This document shows, piece after piece, positions 1 through 10,230 of a DNA stretch of 64,000 bases. The DNA is from Amanita rubescens (Eukaryota; Basidiomycota; Agaricomycetes; Agaricales; Amanitaceae), in the NCBI GenBank assembly GCA_015039365.1, contig WION01000078.1, forward strand, positions 122,106-186,105. The letters run 5' to 3'. The position numbers and the translations under genes are program-made. Below the pieces are notes generated by a model. That model was given only the letters and a program-made list of their open reading frames with translations, searched no databases and was not told where the DNA came from. Position 1 is the first letter of the stretch, and the number at the start of each line of letters is the position of its first letter.

Positions 1-465
1 CGAGCCAGGAAGAAGCGAAGGAGCTGTTTGGCAGGATCTTGAGCAGCGCGCTGGTCCATATTCCAGCGCGGTTATTGCACAGAGATCTGTTAGCAGCAGG
101 TTTCCCGGCCATGAGATACCTAATCGAGTGGACACCCGAGCAACTCCGCCCTGATGGTACGCTCGATTACGTCTTTTATTTTCAAAGCTGCATAGAACTC
201 ATCTATGAATATAGGTTACGTGACACATACCACGGACAGGGCTATTTGGTCATTATTGACACCACTCATGACTTCCGATCAGGTCGATGTCGCCCGGAAT
301 TGGTTGAAATCAGTGCAGGCTGAAGCCGCAGCATTGAGGGTGCAGAATCCGCCTATTAGACGGAATCCTGATGCTGTATTGAAGTTGGCGAAGGACAAGA
401 GCATCGAATGGTCTATAGACAAAAACTACAATCAGCTCCTCAGTAAGTATTCCGAAGAGGGATGA
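1..465 (+). CDS. Carboxylesterase type B-like, C-terminal module (5' part outside window)
   Basis: This is the 3' end of a gene that starts left of the window. Two exons are visible: one ending in WTPEQLRP near position 155, then a short intron, then an exon with YVTHTTDRAIWSLLTPLMT, which aligns with the same segment of the five other esterase modules in the window. In type-B carboxylesterases this segment carries the catalytic His, here VTHTTD. The reading frame stops at 463-465 shortly after a lysine-rich tail (KLAKDKSIEW), like the last modules of the two downstream genes and unlike their internal modules, which have no stop there. It is therefore probably the terminal module of a third fused esterase gene. 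Enzymatic activity is not shown by the sequence. Confidence 0.7.
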
Positions 466-742
466 GAGAACACATGATACCGAGTCTGGGTAACCTGTAA
501 TTTCATATCAGTACCAGTTCAGCTGTACCTTGTTCTGTAATGAAAGACCGCAGCCAGTGAGCTTACTGAGAGGCCAACGATAAAGGCAACGGCTCCTTGT
601 GGCGCTACGCCTGTGGAGTGTATTTTACCCTATTTTCCATTATATTTGTCTGTTTGGCTAAAGGGTTGCCGCTTGCCATGACCAACGAAGGGCATGTGGG
701 CATAGTAATTGTCAGCCTCCGACGGATTCAACTTGTTGTAAA

Positions 743-1927
743 ATGGCTGCCTTAGACTACAGTCTTGCATGCCGCGGAGTCTCTCAGGTGTTGAAGGTAG
801 TACCCTACCAATCTACACTCAATTGCGTTCAAGTTACTGACATTGGATCATGACCAGTTACCTCTCTTGTGTGTTCGTCACTTGCAATATGCTCGACTTT
901 AATCCGCTTGGCGCTGCGCATGGGAAGACTATGGGCTGACGATGTGTGCTATTCGGCGTCAAAGTATCCAGATTAACTTGATTGACCGCGTCTTTAGGCA
1001 TCAGCAACCTTCTCTATGCTATCCTTGGTTATCCAACTCTCCGCCGTGTTCTTGCCGTCAGGTAAATAGAGATCGCGTCATACTCCTATTACGCCCGCTA
1101 ATTCTTTTTTACATCATAGAGTCGATCCGGGCAAGACTAGGAGTTGCTAGATACTACCTGATGGCGATCACGTTCTATCTTACTATATGGTACGAATTTT
1201 CTATCTGCTTCTGGATAATTGGTTACCGATTATTGAAAGGTCAGCCCGGTTATCACTGCTCTTTTCCATTATTCGGATCGATCCCAACCCGATAAGACGA
1301 AAGTTTCTGATCTTCAATGCCTATATTTTCGCTCTCGTCTGCGTGCTTCTCGTTGCGCAAATTTTCTGGATCTGCGAGCCTCAACGAAAGTGGAAGTCAC
1401 TCAAACCTCCGCAATGCCACGTTGGCCTTCAAGTTGCTCTACTTCAGTTAGTTAGTATGTGCTCATTTACCTATGTTCTTCGCTTGTATATAATACCTAT
1501 CCCTAGCTGATGTCCTTGCCGATCTGACGTTGCTCATAACGCCAATATGCCTTTTCCGGAACATTCGTGACAAGTGGCTGCGCTACCGGTTGGTAGCAAT
1601 ATTCTCTACGTGCATGGTAACAACGATCGTCTCGCTTGTGCATGCCCTTTATATCCTGACCGCCGGTGGCCCAAGACTTGTAATAGCTGCCATAGTCGAG
1701 GTTAGTTCGTGTCAACCAGTTTTGAACGACGAGATGACATTCAATTCTGACAGAACTGCACTTCTCTGATTGTCTGCAATGTACCAGTCATTGCGTCAGC
1801 CGCAATCCATCTTGGAGACAATTACTCGGCGCGTAAAGGTCCTCGGTGCCTGGAGAGCGTAACTTTTACTTCGTGCCCAGCCTCTCAGTCAAGTGATACT
1901 GAGCACGATGCACCAAGTATATATTAG
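743..1927 (+). CDS. Fungal rhodopsin-like integral membrane protein (seven-helix type)
   Basis: Splicing by eye gives a chain of hydrophobic segments typical of the fungal rhodopsin-like (PTH11-related) membrane family. One exon ends at about 940 with RMGRLWADD, the conserved loop after helix 1. Helix 2 (TFSMLSLVIQLSAVFL) starts after the acceptor near 998. Then come LMAITFYLTIW, WSARLSLLFSIIRIDPNP, the helix IFALVCVLLVAQIFWI, an exon from 1506 with VLADLTLLITPICLF and a helix ending HALYILTAGG, and a last exon with LIVCNVPVIASAAIHLGDNY that stops at 1927. Intron phases agree across these exons. The first exon is unresolved: an ATG at 743 is plausible, but no donor of the required phase was found, so a 5' defect is possible. 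No retinal-binding Lys is evident. Ligand and role are unknown. It sits between esterase genes on the same strand. Confidence 0.6.
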
Positions 1928-2037
1928 GTACTCAATGACCTTTTCCCGCATACTTTGTGCCTTCACAGTATCCCATGTCAATGCCCTGCGCCCAATAAAG
2001 TTTATTCGCTTCCATTGCTGATCGTTATTGGAGTGAA

Positions 2038-2052
2038 GCCCGGTAACTATTT
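2038..2052 (+). promoter_or_regulatory. Shared 5' box of fused esterase genes, copy 1
   Basis: The 15-mer GCCCGGTAACTATTT lies 86 bp before the ATG at 2124. The same 15-mer occurs at 10145-10159, also 86 bp before the ATG of the second fused gene. The surrounding bases are less alike. It may be a core-promoter or 5'-leader element, or simply unchanged duplicated sequence. Confidence 0.5.
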
Positions 2053-2123
2053 GGAAAGCCGAAATTAAAGCGACCCGTGACTATGATCCTCTTTCGTCTG
2101 GCACAACTGACACGCCCCCACGC

Positions 2124-5100
2124 ATGGCTTATCTCACTCATTTACAGAACGAACTGAGTCAGAATAGTAACCGTGTTTCGGTCGCTACGCGTTATGGATC
2201 AGTTATCGGAGGGCGAACTTCAAACGGTGCCGCGGTATTTCTAGGTAAGGCTCTTTCGATGGAATATTTTGGTGCGATCATGACAACTTGAAACACCGAT
2301 AGAGATACCGTATGCTCTGCCGCCCAAGCGCTTTACGGATCCTGAACCTCTGCCTCCCGATCATCGATATGAGGAGAGAGAATATGTCAAAGAAACATTT
2401 TGTGGGTTGAATTGATTTCGATCTACGATCAATGTGATGACCAGTTCCGACGCAGATGCCGCTCAGCCGGATTGTGATAGGCAAGCAACAAGTGTGTCGC
2501 AATTAGCCTTGAATATATTCGCGATCTCTGATCAGATCGTGCAGGCGTACCTTACGAGCATAGGGTTGGGCTCGGACAACCCACGGAAAATCCGTAAGTC
2601 GCAAAGAATAGGCATCCAGCAACTGGACTGATCCATTTTTCAAGTCTATTTCTCAATGTCTTCATCCCGCCGTCTTTCCCTACTCAGAACAAGTTTCCCG
2701 TAAAAGTTTATTTCCACCAAGGGTAAGCGTCTCCTTGTTGCCATCGGAGGTTATCGTAATATGCGATGCCATCAGATTCCTTCAATATGGTTCTCCGCAT
2801 GCTCTGTCCGCTCAAGCGCAGTATGTCTGCGCAGAGATGTCTGAAGTGTGGGTCAATATCGGCTATCGACTCTCTGCATTCGGATTTCTTGCGTCTCATA
2901 AGCCAAAATTGAACGGAAATTATGGATTTAAGGATCAATGGCTTGCACTGAAATGGATCAAGGCGAACATCGAATCGTTCGGAGGTGGGTTCCCTCTGGC
3001 AATTCGATAGACATGGGTACCAGTTTATTATCGCAGGGGATCCTGATAACATACAAATCCAAGGCCATTCTGCAGGTAAGAATCTCGAGTATCAAGTACC
3101 TTTATTATACTAATTCTTTTTGCGATTAAGGCTCTTTTTGCGATTTAGGCTCTCACTCGATCCACCAACAACTGCATAGAGCATCTTGCCTACCTGATGG
3201 GGATTATGCGCCATTTCAATGCGCCATACTTCAATCTAATGCCATGCTGTGAGCGTTTCTCTATTTCGTTACCGTTTCATCGCTAATCGAATGATTAGGT
3301 CGGATCCGAAGATCCCAGAGGAACTGCAGCCGCAATTCGACGCGTTTTGCAAAGCATTGAAATTAAACCCGGAATCACCGGATATTCTGGATACCTTGAG
3401 GGACCCTGTTAAAGTTCCATGGATGGAAATTACGAAGGTTATCGAAACCGAGGCATTGGGAGTTGAACATGGAATCTTCCGCGCGTGTTTATCAGACGAT
3501 TGGATACAGACGGAACCAGGGCCAATGGAAAGGCAACGCAACGGGCAATTCGCTCGTGGCTTGCGGGAGCGGGGAGTTCAGAGCATCGTGGTCGGTGAAG
3601 TGTCGGACGAATGGTACAATTATTCATTTTCGCACTCGATATCTTCTCCTCAAGATGTTGGACCAACTTTGAGGAGATATTTCCCCGACTCCGTTTCCAA
3701 CAAGCTCATAAGATGCTTTGATGAAAGCAAGAATGAAGCAGAAGCGAAGATGCTGTTCGGTTCACTCTTGGCGTACGGGCTGGTCCATCTTCCAATTCGG
3801 TTATTGCACAAAGACCTTTTGGCAGCGGACTTTCCCGTTATGAGATATCGCATCGAGTGGATACCCGAGCAACTCCATCCAGAGAAGGTGTTTGATAATG
3901 TCTTTCAACCGAAAGGTGGAATCAATGTCGATCGGCTCGTAGACCTCATATGCGCTATGATAGGCTATCGTCCGGAAAAAGAAGAAAAAGAAAAAATTAA
4001 AGGACATGTCCCGCATGCCTCGGACCGAGTTATCTGGTCGTTGTTAACTCCACTTATGACATCGGACCAGGTTGATGTCGCCCGCATTTGGTTGAAAACA
4101 TTGCAAGACGAAGTTACAGCATTGAAGGCGCAGAAGCCCGAGTCTAAGCGAAGTTCTAGCGCCATACTGACGTTAACAAAATCCCATAAAATTCAATGGT
4201 CTGTGGATGACGGGTCCTCCGGTGCCCTGGTAGCCAAATATTCTCGTGGCATTCCAGCTATCCCTACACCCGTCGCCCGCAATATCACTCGTCTTCAGGA
4301 CGAGTTACGTCGGAATAATGACCGTATTTCGGTCGTTACGCGTTATGGACCAGTTATCGGTGGGCGAACGTCCAGTAGAATTGCAGTGTTTCTAGGTATG
4401 ACCCTTTCATGTAATCGCTTGACCGGATTATAACAAGCGTCAAACAGAGATACCTTATGCTCTACCTCCCAAGCGGTTTACGGATCCCGAACCTCTTCCT
4501 CCTGATCATCAATATGAAGAAAAAGAATATATCAAGGAAAATTCTTGTGAGGTTGCGTTGACTTTGAGTATGATCAACATGATAACCGATTCTCTCAGAT
4601 GCCGTTCAGCCAAATTGCAGTGATGGGCAGGAAACAAGTCCGTCGAAATTAGCCTTATATATAGTTGATGTCTGATTAGATAATGCAGGCCTGCCCCGCA
4701 AACATCGGGTTGGGCTTGGACAGCCCACTGAGAATCCGTACGTCTCAAAAGAATAGACACCCGACGTGACTAATTTCATTTTCCAAGTCTGTTTCTCAAC
4801 ATCTACGTTCCGCCATCTTTCCCTTCTCAACAGAAGTTCCCCGTGAAAGTTTACTTCCACGAAGGGTAAGCTTTTTCTTCATCACCTTCAGAGGTTATCG
4901 TCATACGCGATGCAATCAGATTTCTTCAATCGGGTTCTCCACATGCACTTTCCGCTCAAGCCTCGCAGTACGTCTGCGCTGAGATGTCTGAAGTATGGGT
5001 CAACATCGGCTATCGACTTTCTGCATTCGGATTCCTAGCGTCTCATAAACCAAAATTGACTGGAAATTATGGATTCAAAGATCAATGGCTTGCGCTGCAA

Positions 5101-8100
5101 TGGATCAAGGCAAACATTGAATCGTTCGGAGGTGCGAAATCCTTTCGCTGTTCGTTGGACTTCGGTACATATTTATTCTGACAGGAGACCCTGATAACAT
5201 ACAAATCCAGGGCCATTCTGCGGGTAAGAATTTCCAGCGTTAGGTGCTTTTTTTCTTCTACAGCTAATGCCTTTTGCGATTAAGGCTCTTATTGTGATTT
5301 AAGCTCTCATTCGATCCACCAACAATTGCATAGAGCGTCTTGCTTGCCTGAAGGGGAACATGCACCATTCCAATCCGCTATACTCCAATCTAATGCCATG
5401 CTGTGCGCGTATCTGTATTCCGTGACCGTTTCATCATTAATCAAATGATTAGGTCAGATCCGAAGACTGCAGAGGAACTGCAACCGCAGTTCGACGCACT
5501 ATGCAAAGCATTGAAATTAGACCCGGATTCATCGGATATTCTAGATATCTTGAGGGACCCTGTTAAAGTTCCGTGGACGGAGATCATGAAGGTGGTCGAA
5601 ACCGAGGCATTAGGAATCAAACACGGGATTTTCCGAGCCTGCTTATCAGCCGATTGGATTCAAACGGAACCAGGGCCAATGGAGAGGCAACGCAACGGTG
5701 AATTCGCTCGTGGCTTACGGGAACGAGGAATTCAGAGCATTGTGGTCGGCGAAGTGTCGGACGAGTGGTATAACTATTCATTTTCACATCCAATATATTA
5801 CTCACCGCTCGACATTGGGGAAATTTTGGAGAGATATTTCCCTGACCGTATCGCCAACAACATTATAAAATGTTTCGGTGAAGCCAAGAAAAGGGTAGAT
5901 ATGACGATACTGCTTAGCAGGTTCCTGGCGGCCGGGCTAGTCCATCTTCCAATTCGATTACTGCACAAAGACCTATTGGCAGCAGGCTTTCCCGTCATGA
6001 GATATCGAATCGAGTGGATACCCGAACAACTCCGCCCAAATAGTATGTCTGATAATATCTTTCATTCAAGGCCATGACTTATCTATGACTACGTAGATCA
6101 CGAGGTATGCACTGTGGCAGACGATTGTCCCCAACAAAAAGAAAATCAAGGACATGTTCCGGGTGCCTCCGACAGGTTTATCTGGTCATTCTTTACTCCG
6201 CTTATGACATCGGACCAGGTCGATGTCACCCGCAGTTGGTTGAAAGCAGTACAGGACGAAGTTGCAACATTGAAGGCGCAGAAGCCCGAGTCTAGACGGA
6301 ATTCTAGAACTTTACTGTGCTTGAAAAAGGACAGGAAAATCGAATGGGGTCAAGAGTATGGGTCAATCGTTGACGCGGTAGCTAAATATCCTCGTGGCAT
6401 TCCAGCCCTGCCTGTACCTGTGGTTTACGATGTCACACATCTTCAAGACCAATTAACTCAGAGTAATGACCGCATTTCTGTCGCTACGCGTTATGGGCCA
6501 ATTATCGGTGGGCGAACTTCCAATGGTGTTGCGGTGTTTCTAGGTATAACTCTTTTGATTTACTTGCTTGACGAGATTATAACGAAAAGCATGAACAGAG
6601 ATCCCCTATGCCCTTCCTCCCAAGCGGTTTACGGATCCTGAACCGTTGCCTATTGGTTATCGATACGAAGAGAAAGAATATATCAAGGAAACATCATGTG
6701 GGGTTTATTATCTTTGATGAATGGAACAAGTGATAACCATTTCCCACAGATGCTGCTCAGCCGAATTATGATGGAGAAGCAGAAAGTACGTCGAAATTGA
6801 CCAGAGTAGTAGATCCGTGATGTCTGATTAGATCATACAGACGTGCCTTACAAACGAAGGGTTGGGCTTGGACAGCCCACTGAGAATCCGTATGTCTCAC
6901 AAGATGACACTTAGCGACTTTACTGATCTCAGTTTTCAAGTCTATTTCTCAACCTCTTTATTCCGCCATCTTTCCCTACTCAACAAAAATTCCCTGTAAA
7001 AGTTTACTTCCATGAAGGGTAAGCGGTTTCCTCGTCGCGTGAAGGTATCGTAACATGCGATCCAATTAGATTCCTTCAATTTGGTTCTCCGCATGCCGTA
7101 TCCGCTCAAGCGCAGTATGTCTGCGCTGAGATGTCTGAAGTATGGGTCAACATCGGCTATCGACTTTCCGCATTCGGATTCCTAGCATCTCACAAGCCAA
7201 AATTAACTGGAAATTATGGATTCAAAGACCAATGGCTGGCGTTGCAATGGATCAAGTTAAACATTGAATCGTTCGGAGGTGTGTTCCCCCTTCGCAGTTT
7301 GATAGATGTGGTCATAAGTTTATCGTCGCAGGGGACCCTGATAACATACAACTCCAGGGCCATTCGATAGGTGAGAACTTCGAGTATCAGGTACCTTCTT
7401 TTCCCCTCATGCTTTCGCGATTTAGGCTCTCTTTGCGACCCAAGCTCACATTCGATCCATCAACAACTGCATAAAGTATCCTGCCTACCTGAAGGGGAAC
7501 GTGCACCATTCCAATCCGCTGTTCTCCAATCTAATGCCATGATGTGCGTTTATATGTTTTGCGGTTGTTTCATCGTTAATCAAATGATCAGGTTAAATCC
7601 AAGGAATGATGAGGGACTGCAGCCGCAATTCGACGCATTATGCAAGGCACTGAAATTAAAGCCATATTCGGACGATATTCTGGATACCTTGAGAGATCCT
7701 GTGAAAGTCCCCTGGACAGCTATCACGAAGGTGATCGAATCTGAGGTACTGGGAATCGAACATGGGATCTTTCGAGCGTGCCTATCAAACGATTGGATAC
7801 ACACGGAACCTGGCCCCATGGAAAGGCAAAAGCAGGGAGATTTCGCTCGTGGCTTAAGGGAGCGAGGTGTTCGGAACGTCATGGTTGGTGAACTGAAGGA
7901 CGAATGGTATATCTATTCGGTTTCACACCCAATATCCTCCCCGCAAGACGTTAAAAGACATTTGACGAAACATTTCCCCGAACGTATCGTTAACAGGCTC
8001 ATGTTATGTTTCAGGGAGATCTCCAATGACGAGGACCCGGAAGTGGCACAGAGGCTGTTTGGTCAAGCCTTGAGCTGTGCTCTGGTCCATCTTCCGATTC

Positions 8101-8563
8101 GGATATTGCAAAGAGACCTTTTGGCAGCAGGCTTCCCGGTCATCAGATATCTAATTGAGTGGACACCCGAGCAACTCCGCCCTAATGGTATATTCTAAAT
8201 AATCTCTATTCAATCCTCGGGCTTATTGATGGACACATAGGTTGTGTGACGCCTCCCACGGACAGAGCTATTTGGTCATTACTGACTCCATTCATGACAT
8301 CGGAGCAGATCGAAGTTGCACGCAGCTGGTTGAAAGCAGTACAGGGCGAAACGGCAGCGTTAAGCGCTCAGGAACCCGAGCCTAAACGAGGTTCTAGCGA
8401 CGTGCTGAAGTTGACGAGGAACAAGAGAATCGAATGGTCTGTGGACAAGGAGTACGATGACACGCTGGGGATCTATGAACGTGGATCCTCCCAGTCGACA
8501 GAGAGCATCACATACCCGCTCTGTGGGCACACTTTTACCACGACAAATATGCGTTACTCGTAA
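2124..8563 (+). CDS. Three-module fused carboxylesterase type B-like protein
   Basis: Three esterase modules of roughly 550-600 residues follow each other without a stop: about 2124-4280, 4281-6410 and 6411-8563. Each repeats the same exon plan: N-terminal RYGPVIGGRTSNG, IPYALPPKRFTDPEPLP, LFLNVFIPPSFP, NIGYRLSAFGFLASHKP, GNYGFKDQWLALQWIK, the nucleophile elbow (GHSAG in modules 1 and 2, GHSIG in module 3), DILDTLRDPVKVPW, an acidic GEVSDEWY region and the His segment HASDRVIWSLLTPLM. The ATG at 2124 (MAYLTHLQNEL) aligns with the start of the other fused gene, and no signal peptide is visible. At the internal joins (near 4240-4300 and 6390-6450) the C-terminal tail runs through RGIP into the next N-terminus with no Met. 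The usual oxyanion-hole HGG reads HQG or HEG. Fusion into one polypeptide is inferred from the open frames; internal promoters or cryptic introns could still separate the modules. Confidence 0.75.
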
Positions 8564-9052
8564 CGCCCAGTGGCAAGTGACGATAAACATAAAATACTAA
8601 ATGCTGAATGTTGAACTGAAATCTATTTGTCCTGGGTACGGCGGTGAGGCTTCCTGGAGCCACATGAGAAATATATAGTCTATCATACCAGCCATTTCAT
8701 CTGGGTGATGGGCAGTGAGCACAAACTTTTGCCATGATCTGTAGCCGAAAGCTGCGTCCCTGAGAATTAATGTTTACAGTTCGGTGCGCATTGGTGTTAT
8801 GATCAGTGCACAGAATGAAGTGCATCGATGATAATGTCTGCGCTTGCACTAAGGTGTTCTTTGAAAGGGTGATGCGAGAGACGAATTTTAAGGCGAGGCA
8901 CGTTATAATATTAACCCAGGTTTATGGTCTCCCGGGCCTGTGTGAGCCACGTATTATTATCGGACGCGGCACAAGTTCAAACGGCACTGCACTGGCGTAA
9001 ATTCGAGTGCAGACTCACGTTTTACTCAACTTGTCCTGCTGGCGACTCCTCT
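8564..9052. other. Intergenic stretch with an ABP1 relic
   Basis: No gene is visible between the stop of the three-module esterase and the zinc-finger-like fragment. The only recognisable content is a short piece related to the ABP1 gene, listed separately. Confidence 0.5.
8785..8880 (+). pseudogene. Relic of ABP1 (end of exon 3, intron 3, start of exon 4)
   Basis: The stretch around ATCAGTGCACAGAATGAAGT and the following GGTGTTCTTTGAAAGGG closely resembles positions 15230-15310 of the intact ABP1 gene, including intron sequence (GATGATAATGTCTGCG against GATGATGATGTCTGCG). It covers only about 95 bp and has no usable reading frame. Because intron sequence is kept, it came from DNA duplication and not from an mRNA copy. 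Confidence 0.65.
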
Positions 9053-9600
9053 ATGTCTTCTCGCGAAAACTATTGTCTGTGCAGCTTTGTTGCTAAAAAC
9101 GCAAGGGGCCTTGCAAATCATCGACGTCATTGTCAGACGTACAAAGATGCTCTGAGGCGTACGACCAAAATAATGCCTAGAGGTCCAATTGACAGGAGTC
9201 GTTTCATGCGAGGACCAACACAGGTCGTTAGCCCTGCAGTACAGGAAGGACCTGGTCCGAGTCCTCGCTTCGAAGAGGAAGGCCCATTTGTTCATTTGGC
9301 CGATGCGACAAACGACATTCAGATGGTACGTTCCACTTATTATTATTATTATTCTTTAATCTAATCTATGACTAGAATGATATCGTCACGCCAGAAATTC
9401 AGTCCGATGTTCCGGCAGGCTCAAACGCTCGGCGCGTGGCGCGCGGGCGTCGCATACCTGCGCGCTACAGGGAAGAGTTTCCTCCTGTGACTCTCGATGT
9501 TTTTCAACATGAAACCGTTGTGGATAACGCGGGTCTCGCGCCCGACGTACCAGAAGATACTCGGACAACCAAAGACAAAAACGAGCCTGGTGACGGTGAG
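9053..9600 (+). pseudogene. Zinc-finger-like N-terminal fragment, transposon-type
   Basis: From the ATG at 9053 the frame reads C-L-C-S-F, then NHRRHC, a C2H2-like Cys/His arrangement. An acidic Pro-rich region follows, then after an intron at about 9327-9375 a basic patch RRVARGRRIPARYREEFPP and an acidic tail. This order (short zinc finger, RR-PARYR patch, acidic stretch) resembles the N-terminus of basidiomycete Plavaka/KDZ-type transposon proteins, from memory of the families and without a search. No transposase catalytic domain follows, and TAT/ATT triplet runs at 9339-9354 and 9625-9639 flank the intron and the 3' end. It is probably a decayed fragment. Confidence 0.4.
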
Positions 9601-9649
9601 AGCGATGATGAGCAAGCAGAGCCGAATTATTATTATTAATCTTGAAGAT

Positions 9650-10144
9650 ATTCCGAGGGGAGGAAGCGGAAAAACCGGAGGAGGAAACGGAGAGCGCCAG
9701 TGATGACGAAGGCAAGTCTTTGGACGACACGTCTAACCATTACTCAGCGCTCAGCACTAGTAACTACACCTCCAGTGTCCACCACTGTAACCACACGTGA
9801 GTACGATTCCGACAACACCGACGCGTCGTGTTTTACTAGCGGCCCCTGAATACAACCTCCAGCGCCGCCGAGCACGACGACGGTTGCGACGCCGACAATG
9901 CTACCTCGTTCGCTTTCTTTCTTGGACACTCTCTTGTTACCTTACCGAAAAGTCCCATTCCTGCACACCATGATGTTGTCTTGCTATTGGTACTCATTGT
10001 AAATAATATACATGAACTTTAATGTAATCAATGTCACCAATCGTATTATGATCTACTTGGGGTAATCTAAATTGGACTGCCTCAGATTAAAATCGGACTA
10101 GCCCATTAATCGCCGGGACCTAACTTTTGTTGATGGGTTAAATG
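9650..10144. other. Intergenic stretch, no gene seen
   Basis: Short open frames on both strands have no recognisable motif. The segment ends at the shared 5' box before the two-module esterase gene. Confidence 0.5.
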
Positions 10145-10159
10145 GCCCGGTAACTATTT
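10145..10159 (+). promoter_or_regulatory. Shared 5' box of fused esterase genes, copy 2
   Basis: Identical 15-mer GCCCGGTAACTATTT, 86 bp before the ATG at 10231, matching the box at 2038-2052 in sequence and in distance to the start codon. Confidence 0.5.
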
Positions 10160-10230
10160 TGGATGCCATCGCTGACTAAGCTCCTGCCCGTTTAAACGAG
10201 TCAAGCTTTCAACTTACTACACTTTCCCTC

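Noticed and set aside
743..1927. Idea that the seven-helix protein is a light-driven opsin
   Set aside because: The last helix has no visible retinal-binding Lys and the loop RLWADD fits the PTH11-like membrane family better.
2124..8563. Three separate esterase genes instead of one
   Set aside because: No stop or clear start lies between modules and the linkers are open; kept as one gene, though separate transcripts cannot be excluded.
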